From Lethocerus indicus (Eukaryota; Arthropoda; Insecta; Hemiptera; Belostomatidae), in contig JACDQD010000006.1 in assembly GCA_019843655.1 (NCBI GenBank), forward strand, positions 26,554,246-26,618,245: 64,000 nt of DNA, written 5' to 3'. Made by a program: the position numbers and the translations under genes. Shown one piece after another: positions 23,601-37,621 of this stretch. The notes below the pieces were generated by a model. That model searched no databases. It was not told the origin of the DNA and saw only the letters and a list, made by a program, of their open reading frames with translations. The first letter of the stretch is position 1. Every line of letters starts with the position of its first letter.

Positions 23601-24386
23601 AATAAATAGCCGCCTAATGGCAAGTTTATTATTACAAGTTGATTGTCTCATTGGAACACATCTATTTGGTCTACATTTCCCCATTCTGAGTACCAGAATC
23701 ACTGATCTTGTATACGCCAAGAGGTACCGACAATTCTAGCATTGGGCAAAGTTAAATTTGGAATATGTAAATATTTGCCACAAATATGATGTTTTTAGAC
23801 GAAATGGATGGAAATTAAGTAAGCCAAACTGAAAAGAGAATTTAATTCGTTCAGTGAAAAATCTACTACTGCCAACTTCACAGGGTCCAGCCGGCAAAAA
23901 GGTATAAAAACCGTTGACCTAATTTGATATATTCAGAAACTATTTTAGTTTTTTGCCACCTCCATTTCAAGATCAACTATTTTCTGTTGCTCATTAATTA
24001 AATGTAATTAATTAATTTTCCTATATTTTAGTGTACATATATACGGTTTCACTAGTGGAAACTGAAATGTTGAAAAAACGTGGTATTACAAACCGTTTTT
24101 AACTTAAAATAAAAGTAATTAAAATACATGAAGTGAATCATTAACGCGAGCGACATTCAAGAGGGATTGCCGCTGCAGTAAAAGGCGGGTTTAATAATAA
24201 ATGTTTAGCGCTACGCTAAATTTTAAAATCACCTATCCACTTTCTAATATAAACATTATACCCCATTAATTCAGCCCATTTCAACCTTATTTCTCACCGC
24301 ACTTTGTACTGCTTAGACGAAAGCTATTCCCAGTACACTTAAAATCCCTTTCCCATTTGATAGCCATAAATTAATTCATTTCCATC

Positions 24387-24390
<4 letters not shown>
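20631..24390. other. Intronic stretch of the CUB gene
   Basis: No exon recognised. It contains a small Penelope-like fragment at 20791-20830. Overlapping open frames on both strands at 21658-22147 have no recognised family. Confidence 0.55.
20791..20830 (+). mobile_element. Penelope-like element fragment, copy 7
   Basis: Contains gtacaattgacagtgacagt followed by gcagtgaggatgcccaaaaa, the interior segment shared by all fuller copies. No arms are present. Confidence 0.65.

Positions 24391-24423
<33 letters not shown>
24391..24423. repeat. (CT)n microsatellite
   Basis: 33 bp of uninterrupted CT on the plus strand. Confidence 0.95.
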
Positions 24424-24424
<1 letters not shown>

Positions 24425-25465
24425 GTCATCTCAATTCTGAACGAACTGGAAGTTCAACTAAACCAAGAACGCAATGGTATTTAAAAAGTGAAAAACTAGT
24501 AGAAACCATCTTCGATTCATTTATTCATCTTCCGTTTCATTCAAACTGTTAGTTAACACCTGCATGTCGGTCTCTCCCTATCGCCCTAGTAACATTCTAT
24601 TATTAATATAGTGACCGCTGTAATAATATGCAATATAATTGTATCATAGCATTACGTAATGTTAGCACTGTATCAACACTGTATCGCGTAAACTCGATTA
24701 AGCAATGTGGTCTGTATGAGCGCTTAATATACCGTTTCCTAAATGACGGGCTGAATATTTCCAATTTCATTTTTCAATCTACTTTTACGAGTCAACATTT
24801 TGATAAATTATCGCAGCGTTTTACTGGAATTAATTTCGAATTAAACTGTGATCATTTGATTCAGTACAAAATCATGAGGATTACAACAAAGCTCTATTAT
24901 TAATACCTAAGGCTATAGTATAAAATATCTGCGTTATTTAATCAGATTTTTTGTAACTGTAGAGTTTATAAGCTACCGATCCTTTTGTATAGGCACAAAA
25001 CGATTTTAACGCTATACGGACAAGTACCTACAGTTGACAAAAGACCCTTAATTGAAGTGAAAAGCCTTTGTACAAAACTTCATTATCGAAAATGGTAAAC
25101 ATGGGAATAAATATTGTTAGCTGACTCAAACGGGCGGGCGGTCCACCGAGGGGGGCCCGTTCGGGAGTGCTCGAATCGCAGTTTTTCCCGATGTGAAAAC
25201 TAAGTGAAATTCGCCAATTAAATCGGTACATTTTATCTATCCCACTCGTATAAATTTTAACGGGAAAACCCCCTCCGGTCGGGATCCTTATCCGGGGGCC
25301 TGTATATATATACAACGGGGCCGTCGGCTCTCACCCGTGAAAAATACCGACCCCCGAAAAACCCTTTTGAAGTCTACCTTAGATATAGAACCCGGCCCTT
25401 CAAACGGCTTTCTCTCCATTTAATATTTATAAAGGTTATTAGAGGGAGGTCGACTACTCGTTCTG
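24424..25465. other. Intronic stretch of the CUB gene
   Basis: Nothing recognisable; short open frames only. Confidence 0.55.
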
Positions 25466-25467
25466 TA

Positions 25468-25520
<53 letters not shown>
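25466..25520. repeat. (AT)n microsatellite
   Basis: TA/AT dinucleotide run of about 55 bp with one G interruption near 25473. Confidence 0.95.
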
Positions 25521-25525
<5 letters not shown>

Positions 25526-28428
25526 AGGAAAACCCCATTTTATGGATTCGAAGTTTCCCATTACTTACCGATGACCGTTAGGATCATATAACTGAAAAAA
25601 TACGGACATAGAAATGGATTTTATTATATAAAAGTTCACCCGGAGGATTTCAATGCAAGGCCTCCTTCCGTGTCAACAGATGTCGCAGTATGATCAGGGA
25701 TTTAATGTGCCAGATTTCTCCCATTTTCATTGTTAAATTGGGAATTCGCTCCGGTATCAGCGACGAAGTTGAAAAGTCATGTCTACTCTGTCTGCAAGAT
25801 CTTATGTAGACATTTGGCTAGGAATACTACAGACTGTGGAGCTTGAGTTTGTTGTACTACGGATTGCCGAGTGGTCATCTGCACTACTGAAGTCGGTCGT
25901 ATTGTGGGTTAAAGGCATGTGAGATCACATGCCGTCCGCTGTACGTTTAATCCATAAGTGATCGTGTGACAGCCGTGGGCTTCAGAAATCACTTTGAGCC
26001 CGAGAAACTACCGAGACGGCGCTTAGTAAGGCTCAGATAATTTACAGGGAAATATCTCTCTTTCTAACTCCGGATAAGCGGATTAGTTTTAACCCTCCCA
26101 CCGTGCTTTGCTAGGAAAGGCGAAAAAATATCCATATTAGACGCCTTCCTTTTGCAGCATATACTAACCTTCAATACACTGAACGCCTTCCGTATTATGT
26201 TGGCCGGAAATTGAATTATTTCATTCTTTCTATAGTTGTATATTACTCAGAATTTTGTGTAAGAAAAATAGCCATAACAGCACATTTCATAAGTGTAAAG
26301 TCAAAGAGATATTATTGAGAGAATATTTTCCGAAACCATGCAACTCAGAGGGGAGAATGATTATAAAAAAATAATAAAACGTGTACTTAAGGCCGTCCAT
26401 TGTCTGAAGGAGAGGTTGCGGCATTGGGATTCGTCCCCCTTTCCCTCCCTTCACCGCTGAGGGACCATTTCGTAAAGCTGGGCCATAAACTCGGAATTCC
26501 AGTTTAGTTCTTTAACAGTCCCATCGAACGAGAACATATGCCAACCGAAAATACATACTTTATGAGCGCCATTGCCCAAGTTCTTAAACTTTTAGTGGCC
26601 CCACCCACTGGTTTCGAGATCTATTGCAGCTCCGACCTGAACACCGTGCCCATAAAATGGTAATTCATTTCACATTCTCATTTTACGATTGGGTGAACGC
26701 GAACCGATATAAATACAGCCAATCGGATATTGGCCCGTATATTCAGTTCCGGACGTTTGTTGGATATAAGAAATCAGCGGATATTTTTTTCATAAATTTT
26801 CCTAGCGTTTGAATAAAATTAAATTCAAATACGATTGTAATAATTTGATTTATTACAATCGCGTATAAAACAGAAGTACTTAATACATATCTTTATTGCT
26901 ACAGCTACATTGATGCACTAATTTTGAGTATTATGAATCCGAAAGTATTCTTACTAAAATTTGAAACGTAATGTAAACACGTAACATGCAAAAAATTATC
27001 GTTATCCCGTAACCAAACATTGGTTATATCCGCACACTAATCATGCAATAAATACAATAAATTATACAGCTTTAATATGGAATAGTTAGGACGTTGGCCG
27101 GCGTTGGAGATAGGACTCCGCCACTGTGTTTTAAAAATATTTGCATATCGCCACCAGAAAAAATATGACACAAGCAATTTTGGCCGGGAAACTTTAGAAC
27201 GAAGATAGAGCGTTCGGTAGTATATTTCAGCGCCGGGGCCCTAACATATGATTAATCGTTCCTCAGCTCAGGTGTATTCAAGCTTACCAATTTTAACAAC
27301 CGGCGGGAAACCGCCGGGGAATAATTTTGTCTAGAAAAAAAAGTTATTCTGAAGTGAGATTTTTCCGATTTTTAAGTAGTGGAAAACACGGCGGCGGCGG
27401 CGGCGCCGGAGTGAGCTTAACTTTAGGGTTAAGTTGACTGCTCGGGGGAGAGGCTTGCGGCACCTCGGGGAATTGGTAGGACCCAGACACAATCTGCGGA
27501 CTTAACTTCGCAGATTGTTATCCTTCACGGAACCGAATAAATTTTTCCCTTCTTACTTCCATTATAAGTTAAAAAAAGTCAGTAAAACTTTAATCAACCA
27601 TTTTCAATGATAATTTTTTTAAAAAAGTACGTGCGAATAAACAAAGGAAGAAAGAAGGAATAATTTGGACAATTACACATTATATTCCGTAAATGTAATA
27701 TTTTATATATAATATTAAAGTGTAACTGAATTACCCACCAACAAGAAATTTGTTTACTCTTCACCCATCGTAGGTTTTGATAGACTCATCATTTGTGTAC
27801 TTGAGTAGCTTAAACTTTGTTGATGGGATGTCAAAGCTGTTCTAAGAAGCTGGGCGAGTTGCTCGCTGTTAGGTGGGAAATGTTCGCAGCGGGCAAGTTG
27901 TCACAACGACGAAGAGTGTGCGGCATTCTGCTTCTGGGATTTTGTTTACGAAATTCAATTAATATGTCTTGTTCGGAAAAATTAAGTTCGCAGGAAAAAT
28001 GGCAGTTAAACCGAATATTTTTTCCAGGAGAGACAAAAATTTGAATTCAGACAATTCCCCCTCTGTCTCTGATTTTAAATGGAAATTAATAAAATAATAT
28101 CCAATGTTAACTTTTCCAGTGGTGATCTTCAGTAAATTGTATACGACGTCTCATGTTAGATACATTACTTGGAGGTCTACATATTTATTGTATTATTATC
28201 TACAAAAGAATAATAAAATTAAAAAAATAGTTTTTGACGATGCTCTAGTTATTTTATTTGGTGGTCGTGTTCCGAAGCATATTTCTGTGTTAATATTCAG
28301 CTATTAAACCCTTCTTCGAGACGTTTCTCAAGTTACATATTCACAGCGTAACTTATACTCACAGTCTGCATTATTATTTCTGCGAATATTGGCGGGATCG
28401 AACTCTCATCCTGTCAACGTTTATTTTC
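25521..28428. other. Intronic stretch with two strong hairpins
   Basis: No exon recognised. Two inverted repeats stand out: 26832-26843 with 26850-26861 (12-bp stem cgattgtaataa, loop 6) and 27489-27498 with 27509-27518 (10-bp stem acaatctgcg, loop 10). A GCG run (cggcggcggcggcgcc) lies near 27392. Confidence 0.55.
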
Positions 28429-28766
28429 AGAGATTCCAGTCAAAAGTCCTTCGTACCATCTTTAATGCTTCCCCGGTATGTTTCTAACCACACAATCCAC
28501 CATGACCTCAACATGACAGTCGACGAAGTCGCAAAATCCCGGTTCCTGAAGTTCCACTCCCGCCTTTCTCCTCATACTAATTCACTCGTTCAGTCCCTTT
28601 CCACTCACCCATCCTTTATATCCCCCGCGTCGGCCTAGAGATCTGCTTAGCCCTTAGACCACAATTGTCTTTTATCACGACATACATGTGAAAAAAATAC
28701 ATACAGCATTTGTATTTATAACATTCAATGTTGATTGTAAAAAATAAAAAAGAAGTTAAAAAAATT
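28429..28766 (+). mobile_element. Jockey-clade LINE 3' fragment J4
   Basis: Starts at agagattccagtcaaaagtc and runs through the carboxy-terminal coding remnant (tcgacgaagtcgcaaaatcc) to attgtaaaaaataaaaaag. Frames are broken and part of the 3' UTR is diverged. Confidence 0.82.
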
Positions 28767-29809
28767 TCCGATATAGTGTCCAAATTTAAAACGGAGGCCG
28801 TAGTCAAAAATTGGACGCGTGGGGCTGGATGTCATCAGGATTTTAAATTAAGGAAACCGTTTCTGATGGCTGGCGGAGTTGGGACGGAAGTGAGAACTTG
28901 GTAGATGTCGGAAGTGGGGCTGGGGGGGGCGCTATCGGCCGGGGCTAACTTGGCAGATTGTTATCCTAAGACGGACGCTAACTTTTTTTCCCTTCATCTT
29001 CCCCTTCCCCTACTTTCACATTCCCCACTTTCTTCTTTCCTCTCCCGCTCCGGTGGTCGATTCCGCGACCGGCCGCGGCGCCTAACTTTTGCCCTACCCC
29101 ACGAGCTACCGCCCCCCCTTACTACCCGTCCCCTCCCGTCCCTATCACCATTGATATTCAGCCGGAGGGCAAGAAAATTGAATTCCGAGCCTGTGGGCAA
29201 AAATCACCGGCCCTTCAATCCGCGGGGGTTGGGGCTGTGGAAGGGGCGGATTCTCCCTTTATTAAGGCCCGGAAAGTTGCCCCCCGTCCCCCCACACCCC
29301 CCGACGTGATCCAAAACGAGAAAATTTAAGCCTCGTGGCTTCAACCTTCGCCGCAGCCATTCAACTTTCGGATTCGTTTTTACACCCGAGTTCAGACTAG
29401 TTGAACTTGCCACGAGGTTATGAGTCAACAAAAAAAAAAAATAACAGAAGAAACGAATGGGAAAAACATACTTTCGCAATCCGAATTTTGTTCCGCGAAA
29501 ATTTGTCCCTTTTCGGTTTACAGTTGCATATTTCAATCCAGAAGTGGTCAGGAGACATTTTTCATAACACGATTACTGGGCTGATTCGACCGATAAAAGC
29601 GAACGTTTCCGGCTTCTCTCTGCATTCTGGATATTAGAGTGCGATTAGAGAAAAATTATCTTAGCTCGATTAAGTAAAATAAATCTAATTTTCGTGCATT
29701 TGCCAATTTCCTATATACATGCCGCGATATGTACGCCGGTAGCCGATCTTACTATACAACTAGAGGAATACTAGTGGTAGTAGACAGGTTGGTGTCTACC
29801 TCATGACCA
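28767..29809. other. Intronic stretch with C/T-rich patch
   Basis: A pyrimidine- and GC-rich patch at 28900-29310 leaves a long Pro/Leu/Ser-rich open frame on the plus strand, which I regard as a composition effect. A 14-base text gcagattgttatcc near 28953 repeats that at 27510. Confidence 0.5.
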
Positions 29810-29965
29810 AACAGACCGCAACATTTACCACGCCCTGAACATACTGACAGTTGACGAATTTATAATATCCCGCTTCCTAATGTTTCATTTCCGACTCACT
29901 GCTCGTCCTAATTCAGTCGATGAATCCCTCTCCTCTGTTACCCCACCGTTATCTCCCCCCCCTGT
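29810..29965 (+). mobile_element. Jockey-clade LINE fragment J5, strongly diverged
   Basis: Recognisable by order: accaaacagaccgcaacatt, then cctgaacatactgacagttg, then tcccgcttcctaatgtttca and atccctctcctctgttaccc, matching the carboxy-terminal coding remnant of J6 and J8 with many substitutions. It is older than the other fragments. Confidence 0.65.
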
Positions 29966-32373
29966 ATTAAACTAAAAGGGGGGCTACTTTATCTTCAGAA
30001 CTTTCTTTTCGAAGATCCAGAAATTAAATTTAATCACCGGGAAATTCCTTAAAAATACCAACACGCACCTTAACAACATTATAAACTTAGAACAGAAACT
30101 TAGAGTTAACTTAGAAAAGTTATATCGCATGTTAAATGTGAAATATAACTAAGTCGTCCATTTCAGGTTCAATAGGGTAATATAAATCGGGGACAAAAAA
30201 TACGACGACCGTGCAGCAATAATTGCAAGGAGAAACTTCTCCAGTTAAACGCCATAAATTGCAGAAGGGGCCGCTCGAAATATGGCTGTTGGTCCAATTG
30301 AATTCACGTTCACAGTTCCCCCCTTTTTTTTATCACCACTCTTTGTTATCGGCAATGTCGATATGGGCTATTTTTGTTTCCTGCATATTATCGATAAATG
30401 ACACCTCCGTTATCCAGACCGCACTTTCTGCATTAAAATTTCTGAATCGTCAAACAAAACAGGTTCCCAGCCTTGAATATTTAGATAAATAACGATAGTT
30501 GAATTAATGTAAAAATATAAATATTCGAATGTCCGGATACAGTTTTCATTGGTATCTGGAAGATTTCTTCTAATTGGGCCTCCACGTAAGGAACTGTATA
30601 GGCGTTTGGGGGCTATTTGTGGAAGGAAGAATACTTTACAAATGATCTCAGCCGGAATATTGCTGTATTTAATTCATTTTTTATATTAATTAGTAATATG
30701 AAATTAGAATATGTGTTCTAAAATTCCAGAAAATGTTGACAAAAATATGGTCATGCTATGGCACCAATACTATAAAATGTACTCTGTATATTAGGTTTTA
30801 TATTTTCTGTTTATTTACGTCGGGGTGAGTGTCGTTTTCATTCAATTCCCGACCGAATTTTTATTTAATTCCAAACTAATTTGATTAAAAAATACGAGCT
30901 CAATTAACTTGAGTGCACTCATTAGAATACCGGCTGATGTAGCGGGAAGTGACAGAAATTTTTTTTACCACATCCCGCTTTTATATCAGTGAACTGTAAG
31001 CATTTTAAGTAACTATCAGTGTACTGTAGTTAATCTAAATGAAATTTTAAATAACTCGGTGGATCAACTTAATAAAGAAAAATGGAAGGTTTAATTTTGA
31101 AAAATCGTTTGTTTACGACCAAAATTGTAAAACACGGGTGTAAAAGGGAGGAACGGAGGGACGTAAAAATACACGTAAAATGGAGTCGGAGCGCTAATAA
31201 TATTTTAGCCCGAGTTCTAATAAGTAGGGCGCCGAATCACATCAGGATAAAAAAAATCCTGAATTGTATCCCGAAACTGCCGAAGAAAATTGTTCGAGGC
31301 GCTGCCACTCCTCGATGGCAACTTTAATCGAGTTTGACAGTCATTTAATTAGTCGGCAGGACTCATGGGAGTGTGTCAAATGGGCTCCTTAAAGAAGGCC
31401 CTTTTCGTGGGAGTTCAAAACCAGTTTAGAAACACTGAAGAACAAAGTAGTTAACGGAATTAGGGCAGCGGCCGCAATTAAATTCAGTAAGCAGGTTAAA
31501 ATAATCGTTTAACATTCAAATAATATCATCTTCGCTTAATAACTTCTCAATAATATCTTAAATTTTTTTAGTGAAACGGAGAACAACGAACAACGTTTGA
31601 AGGTATTACAGGGGCAATGTGATAGAGGGCTTAGTTTCTTGCATAAATGAAATTATCCTCGACAAGTATATTCGGAATCAAGATTTAACGGAAAATCAGT
31701 CATTGCCGAAATTATACTTTATGGTGGACGTTACATATAAAAAACGAATCAGTTCAATCGTAAATTAACAAGGGAATGGTAATACTGTTTTCCCAACGCC
31801 CCAAGATAGGTTGAAATCGATTCTTTTCGGTGAAAATTAAGGGTGGAGGGAACTTCGGTTCATTTCCGAAACTACTCTCAATATCGCGGAGGAAACACTG
31901 GCCTCATTAACAATGATTATTTCAAGACGGCAGTTTCAGACAAGAGAAACTCTTTTTCTTTGTTTTAAGCCTCTTAATGCCGATGGAAAGGAATTTAAAA
32001 TTTTTGTCCCTTTTATTACGACAAAATTAATTTCGATAGTCCCGAGGAAAAACGGCTTATAAGTAAGAGCGTACCCATCATAAAACTTATACTCAATATC
32101 ATTCGGTCTTCGTGCTTAAGCGAGCGATTCTAACACGACCTACGTGAAATTTAAATGCTGGAGTAAAATTGTTGAACCCAACGTTAAATCATATTTTAAA
32201 TATAAACGACTGGTTACGCTATAACTTGCCGCCTTCGTGGGTAGAAAAACGTGGAAAGATAGTAGTATGTAAATGATTGTATTATGGAAAAGATAATATG
32301 CCAAGATAGTACCTTGGATAGATACAGTATACAGCTTGGGTAGTATACAGCCGGGGTAAGTAAATCATCATTA
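29966..32373. other. Intronic stretch of the CUB gene
   Basis: No exon or repeat family recognised. Open frames at 30223-30492 and 31082-31327 are unlike known proteins. Confidence 0.55.
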
Positions 32374-34307
32374 GCGGCCAATAAGGGAAATAACCTCCAA
32401 ATACAGCCCCAATAATACCTAACAACTCAAAATAACAGCCAATAACACCTATTAACGGTAATAGCGACTAATAACACTCAATAACGGCTAATAACGCCCG
32501 AATAACGCCTAATAACACCTAATAACGGCCAATAACAATAACGGCCAATAACACCTATTAACGGTAATAGCGACTAATAACACTCAATAACGGCTAATAA
32601 CGCCCGAATAACGCCTAATAACGGCCAATAACAGCCAATAACACCTATTAATGGTAATAGTGGCTAATAACACTCAATAACGGCTAATAACGCCCGAATA
32701 ACGCCTAATAACGGCCAATAACAGCCAATAACACCTATTAACGGTAATAACGACTAATAACACTCAATAACGGCTAATAACGCCCGAATAACGCCTAATA
32801 ACGGCCAATAACAGCCAATAACACCTATTAATGGTAATAGTGGCTAATAACACTCAATAACGGCTAATAACGCCCGAATAACGCCTAATAACGGCCAATA
32901 ACAGCCAATAACACCTATTAATGGTAATAGTGGCTAATAACGCTCAATAACGGCTAATAACGCCCGAATAACGCCTAATAACGGCCAATAACAGCCAATA
33001 ACACATATTAATGGTAATAGTGGTTAATAACGCCTAATAACGGCTAATAACGCCCGAATAACGCCTAATAACGGCCAATAACAGCCAATAACACCTATTA
33101 ATGGTAATAGTGGTTAATAACGCCTAATAACGGCTAATAACGCCCGAATAACGCCTAATAACGCCTAAATAACGGCCAATAACACATATTAATGGTAATA
33201 GTGGCTAATAACGCTCAATAACGGCTAATAACGCCCGAATAACGCCTAATAACGGCCAATAACGGCCAATAACACCTATTAATGGTAATAGTGGCTAATA
33301 ACGCTAATAACGGCTAATAACGCCCGAATAACGCCTAATAACGGCCAATAACAGCCAATAACACCTATTAATGGTAATAGTGGCTAATAACACTCAATAA
33401 CGGCTAATAACGCCCGAATAACGCCTAATAACGGCCAATAACAGCCAATAACACCTATTAATGGTAATAGTGGCTAATAACACTCAATAACGGCTAATAA
33501 CGCCCGAATAACGCCTAATAACACCTAATAACGGCCAATAACACCTATTAATGGTAATAGTGGCTAATAACACTCAATAACGGCTAATAACGCCCGAATA
33601 ACGCCTAATAACGGCCAATAACAGCCAATAACACATATTAATGGTAATAGTGGCTAATAACACTCAATAACGGCTAATAACGCCCGAATAACGCCTAATA
33701 ACGGCCAATAACAGTCAATAACACCTATTAATGGTAATAGTGGCTAATAACACTCAATAACGGCTAATAACGCCCGAATAACGCCTAATAACGGCCAATA
33801 ACACCTATTAATGGTAATAGTGGCTAATAACACTCAATAACGGCTAATAACGCCCGAATAACGCCTAATAACGCCTAATAACGGCCAATAACACCTATTA
33901 ATGGTAATAGTGGCTAATAACACTCAATAACGCCCGAATAACTCCTAATAACGCCTAATAACGGCCAATAACACCTATTAACGGTAATAACGACTAATAA
34001 CACTCAATAACGGCTAATAACGCCCGAATAACGCCTAATAACGGCCAATAACAGCCAATAACACCTATTAACGGTAATAGTGGCTAATAACACTCAATAA
34101 CGGCTAATAACGCCCGAATAACGCCTAATAACGGCCAATAACAGCCAATAACACCTATTAACGGTCATAGTGGCTAATAACACTCAATAACGGCTAATAA
34201 CGCCCGAATAACTCCTAATAACACCTAATAACGCTCAGTAACGCTCAATAACATCCAATAGAACCAAATAACAGCCGATTACAGTTAATAACACCTAATA
34301 ACCAAAA
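32374..34307. repeat. 90-bp minisatellite array, about 20 units
   Basis: A monomer of 90 bp, for example from acacctatta at 32641 to the same text at 32731, is repeated nearly without interruption. Inside each monomer most submotifs are about 10 bp of the form xxxxAATAAC (aataacgcct, aataacggcc, aataacactc). Units differ by alternative words (attaacgg or attaatgg; gactaataa or tggctaataa) and by whole-submotif gains or losses. TAA recurs in all plus frames, so the array cannot be coding in that direction. It lies inside the 25.7-kb intron. Confidence 0.96.
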
Positions 34308-37300
34308 ATAAACATTTTTTTAATTTAAGTTATATCTACAGTGTTGCAGAATAAATCAATTGTGTATTTCCATATTTGGAGAGTACCTGCTTAGTTCCTG
34401 CAGTGTGCCGACCCCAGGGATAGAGTAACTGAAGGTATGGCCCAGTTTCCGCTTAAAGTGCAACTACAAACGTCAAGAGTGAAGCGATACGCGTCAATGC
34501 CGGATTGTGACGGTGGCAGGTGTCTTCTGTTGTGTCACGCCGCTTAGGGCCGAGCCGGCCATCGGCCGGAGAACGGTCACGGCCCTTAACGGCCAATTCT
34601 GACCTACGAACCGTCGGCTTCTTATTTCGTGTCTCGTGTACGAGTTGGCCGCCGGCAACTCTCCGTGAGCAATAATCATTCCGTCGGCCGTTAACTCCCT
34701 TCCTTCATCCCCCTCCCGTTGTTCTGTATCTGCTGGGAAATGGTCCGACTGCCGCCCTCCCGATACCGACTTCAATCTCCATCACTCTGAACGTGATACT
34801 TGTCCCATATCCCCGACCCTTTGGATTTCATTTCAACCACTTCGTCCATGTTGAACCAATTTACAAATATTTTATTCCATCAAAAATTTTCTCAGGCAGC
34901 CCTTTGTACGTTACGGCATATCCAAATTCAACGTTCAAACCAGCATCAACTCGATGTAATTAACTCCCAACTTACTCGCATTAATCTTAATTTATAAACT
35001 TGTGGAAATAAATTTTTCAAAATTAAACTTCGCGCAACTCGGCCTAGCCACATGACCACATTATTAACGATTTACATTTCATCCGAAAATAGTCGGTGAT
35101 TCGAGTAAATGGAATAGATTCAAACATTCGACAGATCGATCGCATAGAAATACACCCTCCAGATATAATAGTCTATTGAAAATTTTGTTTCCACAATATA
35201 AAACTCTTAAGCGAGGATTACGAAATTCCGAATTAATTATTTTACATAACTGCAATATCGTTATCGTGGTATCACAATTTAGAACTGCGGTTTTGTCGTG
35301 TGAGAGTGTAAAGCCAAAAGTAAGAAACTAAAAACAAAAAAATCGAGTTAGAACACGAAATAGCCATACTTCGTTACTCAGCCAATGTAAATTAATGGAC
35401 ACATGAAAAATTTGTATTATCGATAAATCTATATTTAATTGTCAATATTGATAGAAAAAAATAGCGGGGGACTACCGATTCTGACTTCGTTCCTGTTAAA
35501 TATTTGAGTGCTGTCCTCGTACCGTTATCAATCATGTGGGATAAAAGCCCCCGAGGTCGTTATCCCCATCCATAACAACAGTGACATAACTCCGATGTAA
35601 TATTCGGCTCAACTAACTGAAGTCCGGTCCATTCATTCTTCTCGGTCAGGTATTGAATCCGATAAGGGGACATAAACGAGTTGATCGTAGCGTCAATTTC
35701 TTCGAATAAACATCCTGCCGATGATGAATTTGGTCAATTAGACTATACCGGTTATAAATTTCCCATAACAGCCTTATCGATCTCGCCGATGGGCTACTTC
35801 GGGACGACCCGTAAGGGGTTTTTCGCAACCGCGGGGCTCTCTCGGAAATATGAGAGATATAAATCATTGCCAATTATGGCTTCTATAGAATTCAATCTAG
35901 GAGGTTGAAGTTCGAACTGAATGGAGCCCACTTTCGTCTAGTGGTCAATTCCTTCCCGCCGGACGTTCCTCCGAGAAATTCCGATTTTTCGTTTCCAATT
36001 CATGAAAGTGGAAGATTTCATTGAAGTGGTGGCGCCAACAGTCCACTTTATTATTAATGTGTGACAGACGTAGAATGTGCCAGTCGTACAATAAATGAAA
36101 ATCCTGATTTGTGGGAAATCCCGTTTTTTTTTGACCGGCGAAACATGACTCGTTCATGATTTGCGACAGGAAGCGGTCATAAAACTACCGCTGAAAAAGA
36201 AGATTTTTTTTAAAAAAAACCCACAACATGAAATCTTTATTCATAGGCATACAACTTGTCAGTCCAGCACGCCACCAATAACAAGATTTACTATCACGAA
36301 ACCGGGCAGTGTCCTAAGTTATGCTAATGACGAGGCCGCGCGTTCGGGCCACACGTGCCCGTCGGCTGTGAATTTGTGAGCCCTCACTGGCATTCCGTCC
36401 CACTACAAAACCTGTTCAATTCCAAGCCCAAACTATTTACAGAGAGATAAGTGAGTCGTTTAATACGGCGCAACCAGCATGTTCCAGATACGAAAGGAAG
36501 CGGGCCTTCAAAACAAATTTTAATTCCGAAAACAAACCAGGAAGATCATCGAAATATATTTATCACTGTTTAATTTTTCGGAAGTGAATTATATTAGTAA
36601 ATATGAGCACGGAGTAAACGTAAAAGATACGTGAAAAGCAAGCAGCTTAAATGTTATGCAAAATTGTGTACTTTGTTCCTGATTCAAGTATAACCGATTT
36701 TCCTAAAACCAGTCAGATATGCCGATACTGAGCTTCAAACCGTCTTAATTTACCGGTAATTTAAGGATTAGAAAATAGGGAAGAATTTGTATAAGAACAA
36801 CGTTTTCTAAATTAAAGTATCTTATAAGCTGTATGAATATTGTACAAGAAAACATTCGATATTATAATTTTTAATAACGATCATCGCTTTGGAGTTTAAT
36901 TTCTGTAATCTTTGACGTTCGGCTCAATACGGGGGTTGGTGAGGGGAGGGGCAGTGTCTAGCAGCGGCATAATTTTCTGCCTTCAGATTTTAAGACGGGC
37001 TTTCCCGCAACACAATTTCGCCCGTTCACGGATTTAAGGGCGGGCTTAACGGGAATACAATTCGGCTCAGGACTTCATCATAGCGCCCGTCCAATTAGAT
37101 TAGTCCCGAGCAGAGCAGTGTATCGATCCGCTATAACACAATCTAAATATAAAGAAAAACACTTACATAAATATAACTACATACATTTATGTATTCTATT
37201 GTAAAATTGTCACATGTTCGTAAATTTTAAAGCCGTACGTTTCAACATACGAGTGTGTATCACGATACAATTAAATAACCAAGTGTTTTTGTAAAATATC

Positions 37301-37396
37301 GAAGAACTAAATAATGCATTATATTATATAATGTATTGGAATGATACTGAACAAATGTCATGCAGAAATATTCAGCATGATGAAATTGTGTTTAAA
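34308..37396. other. Intronic stretch of the CUB gene
   Basis: No exon recognised. A GC-richer patch at 34490-34780 keeps a 93-codon frame open on the minus strand, without family resemblance. 35646-35908 is open on both strands. Confidence 0.5.
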
Positions 37397-37455
37397 TACT
37401 ACCAACGACCGTAGGTTTGTGGCGTTTTTGTCTCCTCTCGCGGGTCTTGCCTTTT

Positions 37456-37492
37456 GCTAGACCGGTTTCGGCTGCTCGCCATCTTCAATAGC
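37456..37492 (-). ncRNA. Hammerhead-like left arm, inactivated (copy 8)
   Basis: Identical to the intact form except TTGAAGA for CTGAAGA on the minus strand, that is C3 changed to U, which should abolish cleavage. Confidence 0.6.
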
Positions 37493-37621
37493 GGTGTTGG
37501 TCACTGTTGGCACTTTGGATGTTTTTCGGGCATCCTCACTGCACTGTCACTTTCACTTGTACTGTAAGGCGCTAATACTAAAATGTAAGCAGACCCTTTT
37601 TGCGGGCTAGTATTAGGTACG

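Noticed and set aside
28385..28410. tRNA box-B-like text on the minus strand (GAGAGTTCGATCCCGCC)
   Set aside because: The T-arm does not pair properly and there is no box A at the right distance.
28905..29309. 134-codon plus-strand open frame rich in Pro, Leu and Ser
   Set aside because: It follows from a C/T-rich patch, has no motif, and the opposite strand is also open; I see no splice sites or family.
32374..34307. CRISPR-like appearance of regularly spaced repeats
   Set aside because: Units are contiguous variants of one monomer without unique spacers, and the context is a eukaryotic intron.
34494..34775. 93-codon minus-strand frame in a GC-rich patch
   Set aside because: No signal peptide, domain or splice context; overlaps nothing recognisable.
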